Assembly (NCBI GenBank): GCA_903871975.1
Contig: CAIQIY010000083.1
Coordinates: forward strand, 1 to 5,558
Direction of reading: 5' to 3'
Origin: an uncultured Chloroflexota bacterium
GTDB taxonomy: Bacteria > Chloroflexota > Chloroflexia > Chloroflexales > Roseiflexaceae
DNA: 5,558 nucleotides
In this document: positions 1 to 5,184 of the stretch, piece by piece
Layout of the letters: each line of letters starts with the position of its first letter
Position numbering within the stretch: the stretch's first letter is position 1
Notes under the pieces: model-generated
Databases searched by the model: none
The model's input: the letters and a program-made list of their open reading frames with translations, nothing else
What the model was told of the DNA's origin: nothing
Translations under genes and position numbers: made by a program

Positions 1-592
1 CGCCGCTGCCGCCGATGATGAGCGTGCCGCGACATTGCTCGTCGATCGCCCCGACGTCGAGACGCTCGCTGGCCTGGCGCGTGAGGGCGCGCAATGGCCC
101 GCCGCATTCGCGGCCGATGGCGAAGGTGCCCATCACATGGGCCGCGATTGTCTCGATGTGTACGGCGTTGGCGGTGCGTTCGACGATGGTGCCGCGCACC
201 CGTGCGGTAATGTCGCTGATCGACGGCCGGCCTGCGATCGTCAGGTAGCCGGTGATGTCGTCGATGGCACCGATCACCCCGGGGAACGGGGCACGGGCGA
301 TGCGTGCGATTGGCCAACCGGCACGCGCCAGTATGGCCCCTTCCTCAATGGTGTCACCGATCTCGACTTCGAGCGCTGCGGGGAGATCGCCAGGATCGAT
401 GCCGAGCTGCCGCGCTACGGCCAGCCGGTGAAGCGGCGGCGTTCGGCGCACATGGGCGATCGGATCGTCGGGCGCGACTGCCTGGCCGACTTCGATGAAG
501 GCTTCGGCGCGAGCCGGTAGATGACGCTCGACGACCATCACCGCGTCGCTCACGATCGGCGGAAACTGGATGCGGCGCACCTCGTGTGCCAT
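1..592 (-). CDS. Barrel-sandwich-hybrid-like conserved protein of unknown function (partial, N-terminal 197 residues)
   Basis: The reading frame is open from an ATG at 592 down to position 1 and continues past the left edge. It begins MAHEVRRIQFPPIVSDA. The start is set by a GGAGG ribosome binding site (minus strand 601-597) four bases upstream. Two stretches, around residues 33-49 (EVGQAVAPDDPIAHVRR) and 77-121 (VEIGDTIEEGAILAR, then APFPGVIGAIDDITGYLTI), have the short beta-strand and turn pattern of barrel-sandwich-hybrid folds (lipoyl/biotinyl-like, RnfC-like). No biotinylation or lipoylation lysine motif is seen. Later segments, GTIVERTANAVHIET (134-148) and the glycine-rich LIIGGSG at the cut edge, resemble what I recall of uncharacterised Chloroflexota proteins of about 350 residues. 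The gene is divergent from pspC across a 179-nt intergenic region. The coding call is firm; the fold is inferred and the function unknown. Confidence 0.75.
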   Translation of the reverse strand, partial: MAHEVRRIQFPPIVSDAVMVVERHLPARAEAFIEVGQAVAPDDPIAHVRRTPPLHRLAVARQLGIDPGDLPAALEVEIGDTIEEGAILARAGWPIARIARAPFPGVIGAIDDITGYLTIAGRPSISDITARVRGTIVERTANAVHIETIAAHVMGTFAIGRECGGPLRALTRQASERLDVGAIDEQCRGTLIIGGSG

Positions 593-596
593 CGTG

Positions 597-601
597 CCTC
601 C
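597..601 (-). promoter_or_regulatory. Ribosome binding site of the left-edge gene
   Basis: GGAGG on the minus strand lies four bases before the ATG at 592. It fixes the start codon of the partial gene, whose upstream end would otherwise be uncertain. Confidence 0.6.
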
Positions 602-640
602 GGTGCTTCGGATATGCTGCGGCAGACCGCCCTGCGACAC

Positions 641-649
641 AGTATAGCA
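641..649 (-). promoter_or_regulatory. Extended -10 promoter candidate for the left-edge gene
   Basis: The minus strand reads TGCTATACT, an extended -10 element (TGn followed by TATACT, which matches TATAAT at five of six positions). It sits about 48 bases upstream of the ATG at 592. No good -35 hexamer is found at 16-18 bases; the nearest TTGCAT (663-658) is too close at 11 bases. This fits an extended -10 sigma-70-type promoter but is a by-eye prediction. No convincing promoter was found for pspC in the same intergenic region. Confidence 0.4.
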
Positions 650-759
650 TGCGGCCGATGCAACATGCGGTTTGATTGCGGCGTCTCAGCGGCAACCGAT
701 CGACGATGTGGGGTTGCCCGATGCCCGGATAGCGGGTGCCGAACAACGCCGGATGATAC

Positions 760-764
760 AAGGA
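760..764 (+). promoter_or_regulatory. Ribosome binding site of pspC
   Basis: AAGGA lies seven bases before the ATG at 772. This is an ideal spacing and supports that start. Confidence 0.55.
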
Positions 765-771
765 ACAACCG

Positions 772-1161
772 ATGGACCCACGCGTTCCACGTCTCATGCG
801 CAGCCGCGATGATCGCGTCATCGCCGGGGTTGCCGGTGGCATCGCCGACTACGTCCGAATCAATTCGCTCTTCGTGCGCCTGGCGTTTGTGATGTTGTGC
901 TTCGCCGGCCCGGGGATCGTGCTCTACCCGATGTTGTGGATCATCACCCCGCGTGCGGCAGCGCGTCAGCTGGTGGCGCAGACCAGATTTACCAGCGACG
1001 ACCAGTTCACCCAGCGGCAGCACTGGTTGGGCCAGCTCCTGCTGCTGGTTGGCGTGGCCTTGCTGATCAGCCTGGTGGCTGGCGCGCCGATCGGTCGGAT
1101 CGCCCTGCCGGTCGTGCTGGTGGTCGCCGGCATCTGGTTGGTCCTGCAACGGCGTGGCTGA
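772..1161 (+). CDS. PspC-domain small membrane protein
   Basis: The 129-residue protein carries a PspC domain at about residues 8-60. It opens with RSRDDRVIAGVAGGIADY (11-27) and continues through the family's typical VRLAFVMLCF and GPGIVLYPMLWIITP segment, which forms the first hydrophobic stretch (about 33-59). A polar linker (61-86) follows, then two more hydrophobic segments (about 87-105 and 108-126), so a small inner-membrane protein with up to three membrane segments is expected. PspC domains are known from phage-shock and envelope-stress proteins, but many short PspC proteins outside Gammaproteobacteria have no proven role. No pspA, pspB or pspF partner lies in the window, so a stress role is only inferred. 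The gene converges on hyuA with 15 nt between the stops. The family call is strong. Confidence 0.93.
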   Translation: MDPRVPRLMRSRDDRVIAGVAGGIADYVRINSLFVRLAFVMLCFAGPGIVLYPMLWIITPRAAARQLVAQTRFTSDDQFTQRQHWLGQLLLLVGVALLISLVAGAPIGRIALPVVLVVAGIWLVLQRRG

Positions 1162-1176
1162 TCGCGCCTCGATGCC
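1162..1176. other. 15-nt convergent gap between pspC and hyuA
   Basis: The stop codon of pspC (1159-1161) and that of hyuA (1177-1179, minus strand) face each other with only 15 bases between. There is no stem followed by a T-run in or beside the gap, so no intrinsic terminator is visible for either gene. The two transcripts probably overlap at their 3' ends. Confidence 0.6.
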
Positions 1177-3267
1177 TCAGCGCTCCGCGTCGGCCGGGGC
1201 GTGACGTGCTGGTGTCGGCGCCGTGGTGGCACGCCAGAGCACCAGGTTGTGTTCGGCATCGACCTGCGCGAGCCAGCCTGCCGGGATGATGGTGGTGGCA
1301 TCGAGTTGGACGACAATCGCACCGCCGGTGATCTGCGCGCCAGCACCGAGGGTGTCGCGCTGATAGACCGGTACTGCAACAGGCTCGCCGCCGGCCGGGT
1401 CGAGCACGGCATGAACGATGCGTGCGGGCGGTGGCAGTTGGGCGGAGTGTGGTGGATGGGCAGCGATTGGCACATCGGGTTGTGCCGCCCGCGCCCGCAG
1501 CCGCAGCGTCACGAGCTCGAGCGGGTGATCGTCGTCGCGCCGATGGCCATAGCGCTGTTCGTGGAGCCGATGGAACCTGGCGACTGCGTGCTGCAGCGCC
1601 GACTCATCGATGCCGAGCTGTGCATCGAGGGGCAACGGCGTGGCGAGCTCGTACGATTGCCCCTGGTAGCGCAGGTCGAGTTCGGCGGCGAAGCTGATCG
1701 CGGACTCGGCGACGCCGTCGGCAATCAACGCCAGGCGCAGCGGTGGAGCCAGCTGGGCGATCTGCCACGTGACCTCTGCGGCATCCAGCCTGGTGATCAG
1801 GCGCAATATCGTCACTGCGGCGTCACGCGTCACATCGGCCAGCACCATGCCGAGGGCCGAGAGCACCCCCGGATGGCGTGGCACCAGCACCCTGGGGATG
1901 TGCAGTGCCGCTGCCAACGCGGCGGCGTGCAGCGGCCCGGCGCCGCCGAAGGCGACCAGCGTGGCATCACGCGGGTCTTCGCCACGCTCGATGGTCATCT
2001 GGCGGATGGCGCGTTCCATCGCAGCATCGGCGACGCGGATCACGCCGAGTGCGGCGCGTCGGAGCGCGTGTGCGTCGTCGGGTGCGCCGCCGAGCGCCGC
2101 GACGAGTGGCGCGAATGCCGCCGCAGCGCGTGCCGGGTCGAGCCGCAACGCACCGCCGAGAAAGTCATCGGGCTGCAGCCGGCCGAGCAGCAGGTTGGCA
2201 TCGGTGACCGTCGGGCGCGTGCCACGTCCGTGACATGCGGGGCCGGGATCGGCGCCCGCACTCTCGGGGCCGACGCGCAGCGATCCACCGGCATCGATCC
2301 GCGCGAGCGATCCCCCACCGGCACCGACGGTGTGGATATCGAGCGACGGCAGACTGACGGGCAAGCCGCCCACCGCCGACGCTGCGCTGCGCGGCAGGTC
2401 GTCGGCGCACCACGCGACATCCGTCGAGGTGCCGCCCATGTCGAGGCTGATGATGCGCCGAAAGCCGGCGCGACGGGCCAGATGATGCGCGGCTACGAGC
2501 CCGCCCGCCGGACCGGACAGCGTCGCACGTGCCGGGAGGGCCCGTGCGGTGGCCGGCCCCATGGTGCCACCGTCCGAACCCATGATGCGGAGCGCGTCGA
2601 CGCCGCATGCCCCCAGCGCGGTGCTCAGCCGCGCGATGTAGCGGTCGAGCAAGGGCACAAGGTAGGCATTCACGACGGTGGTGCTGGTGCGCTCGTATTC
2701 GCGTGGTTCGGCGGCGATGGCGTGGGCGGCCGAGATGGCGAGGTGCGGCAGCGCATGGTGCAGCAGGTGTGTGATGGTACGCTCATGCGCTGGATCGGTG
2801 TCGCTGTGCAGCAGACAAATCGCCAGCGACTCGATTGGCAACGCCTGCAGCTGCTCGAGCAGTGTAGCGAGTGCTGTGGGCGGGATTGGTTCGAGCTCGC
2901 TGCCATCGGCGGCGCGCCGACCGGCGATCTCAAGGCGCCAGGCGCGTGGCACGAGCGGTGGCATGTGGCGCAGGGCGAGATCATAGAGCGCCCGACGCTC
3001 GCCACGGCCAATTTCGAGCACATCGGCGAACCCCGTGGTGGTGATCAGCGCGGTCGCGGCGCCACGACGCTCGAGGAGTGCGTTGGTCGCAACGGTGGTG
3101 CCGTGAACCACCAGCGACGGTGCTCCGATGGCGGCGACGCCGTCGAGCAGTGCCCGGGCAGGATCATCGGGGCTGCTGAGCCGCTTGAAGATGGTGATGC
3201 GCCCATCGCGCACCAGCACGAAGTCGGTGAACGTGCCGCCGATGTCGATGCCGAGCATGTCGATCAT
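1177..3267 (-). CDS. hyuA: Hydantoinase/5-oxoprolinase subunit A family protein (HyuA-like)
   Basis: The 696-residue protein has the full HyuA layout, an actin/ASKHA-like ATP-dependent amidohydrolase subunit. The N-terminal Hydant_A_N region starts with the nucleotide-binding loop DIGGTFTD (8-15), followed by VHGTTVATNALLER (54-67). The central hydantoinase_A region contains SGPAGG (251-256), DMGGTSTDVA (276-285), VGAGGGS (314-320) and GPESAGADPGPACHGRG (333-349). AFGGAGPLHA (439-448) and HPGVLSALGM (465-474) follow. The C-terminal part has DLRYQGQSYEL (531-541) and a FHRLHEQRYG-type motif. Family members cleave hydantoins, 5-oxoproline or N-methylhydantoin with ATP, or carboxylate acetone or acetophenone, usually with a HyuB partner. 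None is adjacent here, so the substrate cannot be named. Start: ATG at 3267, preceded by GGGAG seven bases away and overlapping the upstream regulator's TGA as ATGA. An upstream ATG at 3345 would add 26 non-homologous residues and is less likely. Confidence 0.93.
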   Translation of the reverse strand: MIDMLGIDIGGTFTDFVLVRDGRITIFKRLSSPDDPARALLDGVAAIGAPSLVVHGTTVATNALLERRGAATALITTTGFADVLEIGRGERRALYDLALRHMPPLVPRAWRLEIAGRRAADGSELEPIPPTALATLLEQLQALPIESLAICLLHSDTDPAHERTITHLLHHALPHLAISAAHAIAAEPREYERTSTTVVNAYLVPLLDRYIARLSTALGACGVDALRIMGSDGGTMGPATARALPARATLSGPAGGLVAAHHLARRAGFRRIISLDMGGTSTDVAWCADDLPRSAASAVGGLPVSLPSLDIHTVGAGGGSLARIDAGGSLRVGPESAGADPGPACHGRGTRPTVTDANLLLGRLQPDDFLGGALRLDPARAAAAFAPLVAALGGAPDDAHALRRAALGVIRVADAAMERAIRQMTIERGEDPRDATLVAFGGAGPLHAAALAAALHIPRVLVPRHPGVLSALGMVLADVTRDAAVTILRLITRLDAAEVTWQIAQLAPPLRLALIADGVAESAISFAAELDLRYQGQSYELATPLPLDAQLGIDESALQHAVARFHRLHEQRYGHRRDDDHPLELVTLRLRARAAQPDVPIAAHPPHSAQLPPPARIVHAVLDPAGGEPVAVPVYQRDTLGAGAQITGGAIVVQLDATTIIPAGWLAQVDAEHNLVLWRATTAPTPARHAPADAER

Positions 3268-3279
3268 GATGATGCTCCC
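3264..3279 (-). promoter_or_regulatory. Translational coupling site: hyuA ribosome binding site and ATGA stop/start overlap
   Basis: GGGAG (minus strand 3279-3275) lies inside the end of the regulator gene. Seven bases on, the hyuA ATG (3267-3265) shares bases with the regulator's TGA (3266-3264). This ATGA overlap indicates one mRNA and coupled translation, and it decides the hyuA start. Confidence 0.85.
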
Positions 3280-3941
3280 TGGTGAACTGATTGGATTGAT
3301 TCGGACGCGATCAAGCCCCAGGCCAGGGCACGAGCAAGGGTGCACCGCCGGTCGGATGTGCCGAGGCGTCGTCGTAGCGTACTGCTGTGCATCTTAACGG
3401 TCGCCAGGCTCAGCGCCAGCGCCGCCGCGATCTGCCGGTCGGTCTGGCCGGCGGCGATTCCCTGCAGCACGGCGCGCTCGCGAGGCGCCAGGGGGTCGGG
3501 CGCGTTGCGCATGGCCATGCATAACTGCCAAAGGGCCCGTGGTGTTGCACGGAGCGTCGCGAGGATCGGCCAGTATCCGGCGGCGACGATGGGAATCACT
3601 GTGATCAGCACGTCGTCGGGGATCAACGGGACCCACGCGGCGATGCCGGCGTGCGCTGCGGCCAGAATCTCGTGGGTGGTCGGCTGCTGGTGAATCAGGA
3701 TCGTTCGCAGTGCCGGTATGTCGTGCTGCAGGGCCCGGGCGACGGCCAACCCGCCGACACCTGGCAACGCCGCGGCGATGATGAGCAGCTGCGGCATGTG
3801 GCGCTGCACCAGTCGGATGGTATGGTGCGCATGCCCGGCCGTCGCGATGACGTGCGCGGCACCGGTCTGCTCGAGCCGCGCGGCGATCCCGGCTTGTACC
3901 AGCGGTTGCGGGTGTACCACGATTGATGTCGGTGCTGCCAC
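3264..3941 (-). CDS. LuxR/NarL-type transcriptional regulator with degenerate (pseudo-)receiver domain
   Basis: The 225-residue protein (GTG start) has a C-terminal LuxR-type helix-turn-helix at about residues 151-210. It runs from LAPRERAVLQGIAAGQTDRQ through IAAALALSLATVKMHSSTLR to RRLGTSDR, matching the LTpRE..VL...G.s..eIA..L.lS..TVk.H pattern. The N-terminal 115 residues look like a NarL/FixJ receiver (SIVVHPQPLVQAGIAARLE; LLIIAAALPGVGGLAVA). The phospho-acceptor Asp position is Ala (about 56), the paired acidic residues near the N-terminus are His-Pro, and the conserved Lys region reads AGIAAWVPLIPDD. Phosphorylation is therefore unlikely. The GTG at 3941 is preferred because GAGGAG lies four bases upstream and the protein then begins at the receiver. 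An ATG at 3983 would add 14 residues but has no properly spaced ribosome binding site. The gene is translationally coupled to hyuA, so control of that gene is a reasonable inference. Confidence 0.85.
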   Translation of the reverse strand: MAAPTSIVVHPQPLVQAGIAARLEQTGAAHVIATAGHAHHTIRLVQRHMPQLLIIAAALPGVGGLAVARALQHDIPALRTILIHQQPTTHEILAAAHAGIAAWVPLIPDDVLITVIPIVAAGYWPILATLRATPRALWQLCMAMRNAPDPLAPRERAVLQGIAAGQTDRQIAAALALSLATVKMHSSTLRRRLGTSDRRCTLARALAWGLIASESIQSVHQGASS

Positions 3942-3945
3942 GATG

Positions 3946-3951
3946 CTCCTC
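3946..3951 (-). promoter_or_regulatory. Ribosome binding site supporting the GTG start of the LuxR-type regulator
   Basis: GAGGAG on the minus strand lies four bases before the GTG at 3941. It is stronger and better placed than anything before the in-frame ATG at 3983, where a GGAAG directly abuts the ATG. Confidence 0.55.
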
Positions 3952-3964
3952 GTCTTCTGCAGGC

Positions 3965-3978
3965 AGCAAACGGTTGCT
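3965..3978. repeat. Short dyad just upstream of the regulator start
   Basis: AGCAAACGGTTGCT has perfect five-base arms (AGCAA/TTGCT) around a four-base centre. It lies 24 bases upstream of the GTG start, in the leader of the regulator-hyuA mRNA. It could be an operator or a chance dyad; no T-run follows it. Confidence 0.35.
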
Positions 3979-3986
3979 TGCATCTT

Positions 3987-4019
3987 CCGCCATGCCGGCC
4001 CGCCGTCACATGATGGCGG
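3987..4019. repeat. Inverted repeat in the gap upstream of the regulator gene
   Basis: Perfect seven-base arms CCGCCAT (3987-3993) and ATGGCGG (4013-4019) are separated by 19 bases. There is no T-run on either side, so it is not a standard terminator for the HAS-barrel gene. It lies in the 157-nt gap between the HAS-barrel and regulator genes and may be an operator or an mRNA stem. No convincing promoter hexamers were found in this gap. Confidence 0.35.
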
Positions 4020-4098
4020 CGCGGGTGTGGCACAGAATCACCGCACTCGGCGCCATATCGTGATGGCTCACCGGCGCGAACGGTCGCAGGCCGCTCGA

Positions 4099-4710
4099 TC
4101 AGCGCGATGGCGGCGCGATACGTTGCAGGATAGCACGCAACCGCCCATGATCATCGGCCAGCAACGCGGCGAGTGTCCGGCCGGCGCGGACGCGATAGCC
4201 GGCGGGATCCGGCTGTACCGCGGCGGCTGCGCGCACGGTCGCCGCGATGAGCTCGTCGGCCGGCACCTGCGGCGCGGCGAGGACTGTCCGGTAGAACGCG
4301 TGCGCGTCACTGAAGCGGCAGAGCTCGGCGACGGTGCAGCCGTACACGCTGTAATGCACCGGTGGTGGCTGCGCCGGGAGATGGTGCGTGATCACGTTGC
4401 CGTCGCCGAAGCCGACGGTAATCGCCGTGAATTCGGTCTGCAATACTTCGGCCAGGTCAGGGTGCTCGCGGTAGATCTCATCGTCGAAGAGCTCGCGCCC
4501 GGTGTAACTGCGACCGCGCACGGCAGCGCGGCCGCCTGGCTCGCGGCTCCCGGTGCGGATGTCATACACCAGGCCGTAGACCACGATCTCCGGATCGCGC
4601 GATTGTGCGCGCACCAGCGTGCCGAAGGATGGTGCGGCCAACAACTCGTATGCGCCGCTGACGAACCCGGTCGTCGATGCCTCGATGATTTCACCAATGC
4701 GCTGTGGCAT
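4099..4710 (-). CDS. HAS-barrel domain protein of unknown function, resembling a cyanobacterial family
   Basis: The 203-residue soluble protein starts MPQRIGEIIEASTTGFVSGA. This is followed by PSFGTLVRAQ (27-36) and VVYGLVYDIRTGS (43-55), then LAEVLQTEFTAITVGF (86-101). That pattern is typical of the HAS-barrel fold found at the N-terminus of HerA ATPases and in ATP synthase subunits. No Walker motifs or ATPase domain follow, so it is a stand-alone barrel. The rest (HLPAQPPPVHYSVY at 110-123, then an all-alpha C-terminus with LLADDHGRLRAILQRI) matches from memory a conserved cyanobacterial protein family with TEFxAxxVGF and PPxPPxIHxxVY-like stretches. Start: ATG at 4710 has AGGAGG six bases upstream; the upstream ATG at 4743 adds 11 unrelated residues. 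The regulator gene begins 157 nt downstream on the same strand. Family assignment is moderately sure; function is unknown. Confidence 0.82.
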   Translation of the reverse strand: MPQRIGEIIEASTTGFVSGAYELLAAPSFGTLVRAQSRDPEIVVYGLVYDIRTGSREPGGRAAVRGRSYTGRELFDDEIYREHPDLAEVLQTEFTAITVGFGDGNVITHHLPAQPPPVHYSVYGCTVAELCRFSDAHAFYRTVLAAPQVPADELIAATVRAAAAVQPDPAGYRVRAGRTLAALLADDHGRLRAILQRIAPPSR

Positions 4711-4716
4711 CTGTAC

Positions 4717-4722
4717 CCTCCT
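4717..4722 (-). promoter_or_regulatory. Ribosome binding site fixing the start of the HAS-barrel gene
   Basis: A full AGGAGG on the minus strand lies six bases before the ATG at 4710. It argues clearly against the longer start at 4743. Confidence 0.75.
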
Positions 4723-4749
4723 GTCGTCTGCGCGCTCGTGCACCTTCCC

Positions 4750-4755
4750 ATTCTA
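4750..4755 (-). promoter_or_regulatory. Weak -10 candidate for the HAS-barrel gene
   Basis: TAGAAT on the minus strand (five of six matches to TATAAT) is 39 bases upstream of the ATG at 4710. No good -35 or TGn extension goes with it, so this is tentative. Confidence 0.25.
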
Positions 4756-5052
4756 CTCTGCTCTCCCCCTGGGTTGTGTGGCATGTACGCGGCACTGCTG
4801 CGCGCCTGGTTGGCCGCGCGACATCTCCACCCGTAGCAGGGCTACCCGCCGATTGTGCCGGGCTATTGGATCGTGGCTACCAGGTGCTCCGGCCGCGTGG
4901 TATCTCAGCGCGCACATCAGTCGCTCGGCCCAGGCCCGCGCCCCCTCTGCTGCCTTGGTCGGCGAGTGGCCTGTCTCCTGCCAATGGCCTGCGCGACGGC
5001 GCATGACGCACGGCAGCGTGCGGTTGTGGTTGGGTCGCACTGCGCCGAGCAT
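4756..5052. other. Intergenic region without a supportable gene
   Basis: The whole stretch between the divergent HAS-barrel and kinase-like genes (4711-5184) is about 470 nt. Short open frames cross it on both strands (for example 4753-5052 minus and 4855-5082 plus). Their products are Arg-, Ala-, Cys- and His-rich low-information sequence with no family resemblance and no convincing ribosome binding site. No tRNA-like or T-run terminator pattern was seen. A small hairpin, GTAGC-AGG-GCTAC (4833-4845), is present. A small RNA or a decayed gene cannot be excluded. Confidence 0.5.
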
Positions 5053-5066
5053 GGTGGCGCGCCACC
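5053..5066. repeat. Perfect 14-bp palindrome
   Basis: GGTGGCGCGCCACC is a perfect palindrome without a spacer, about 120 bases upstream of the kinase-like gene. With no loop it is more like a protein-binding site for a dimer than an RNA hairpin. In GC-rich DNA chance cannot be ruled out. Confidence 0.4.
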
Positions 5067-5080
5067 GTTGGCGGCAACCT

Positions 5081-5103
5081 GACAGCCCGCGACTGTCCGA
5101 CAG
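5081..5103. repeat. Alternating GACAG/CTGTC repeats upstream of the kinase-like gene
   Basis: GACAG (5081-5085), CTGTC (5093-5097) and GACAG (5099-5103) alternate. The last two form an 11-bp dyad, CTGTC-C-GACAG. The cluster covers the region where the -35 element should lie, so it may be a regulator binding site. Confidence 0.35.
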
Positions 5104-5127
5104 ACCCGAGGCGCAGTCTGGTATGAT
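5097..5127 (+). promoter_or_regulatory. Promoter candidate of the kinase-like gene (extended -10)
   Basis: TGGTATGAT (5119-5127) is an extended -10: TGn followed by TATGAT, which matches TATAAT at five of six positions. A weak -35, CCGACA (5097-5102), lies 19 bases upstream, slightly too far, which fits the need for the TGn extension. The predicted transcription start is around 5134, giving a leader of about 50 nt before the ATG at 5185. Confidence 0.5.
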
Positions 5128-5140
5128 GCGATCAGATCGC
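5128..5140. promoter_or_regulatory. Palindromic operator candidate at the predicted transcription start
   Basis: GCGATC-A-GATCGC is a perfect 6+1+6 palindrome that begins one base after the -10 hexamer and covers the expected +1. A repressor bound here would block the promoter. The regulator is unknown. Confidence 0.4.
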
Positions 5141-5170
5141 TGATACCCGGTGATTGCGACGATTGATCCG

Positions 5171-5177
5171 AAAGGAG
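5171..5177 (+). promoter_or_regulatory. Ribosome binding site of the kinase-like gene
   Basis: AAAGGAG lies seven bases before the ATG at 5185. This is near-ideal and fixes the start. Confidence 0.75.
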
Positions 5178-5184
5178 CGACACG

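Noticed and set aside
35..520. A 161-codon plus-strand open frame at the left edge
   Set aside because: The minus-strand frame through the same region is open across its full length, has a good ribosome binding site and reads as a structured protein. The plus-strand product does not.
550..1149. A 199-codon minus-strand open frame opposite pspC
   Set aside because: It is the antisense shadow of the PspC gene. Its product is a low-information sequence rich in His, Gln and Arg.
1201..3285. A 694-codon plus-strand open frame lying opposite hyuA
   Set aside because: It is the antisense shadow of a gene with full HyuA motifs. Its product is Arg-, Gly- and His-rich and matches no family, and long antisense frames are expected in GC-rich coding DNA.
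3987..4019. Intrinsic terminator after the HAS-barrel gene
   Set aside because: The inverted repeat has a 19-base loop and no T-run on the minus strand, so it does not qualify as a terminator.
3718..4836. A 372-codon plus-strand open frame
   Set aside because: It runs antisense to both the regulator and the HAS-barrel gene, each supported by family motifs and ribosome binding sites. Its product has no recognisable domain.
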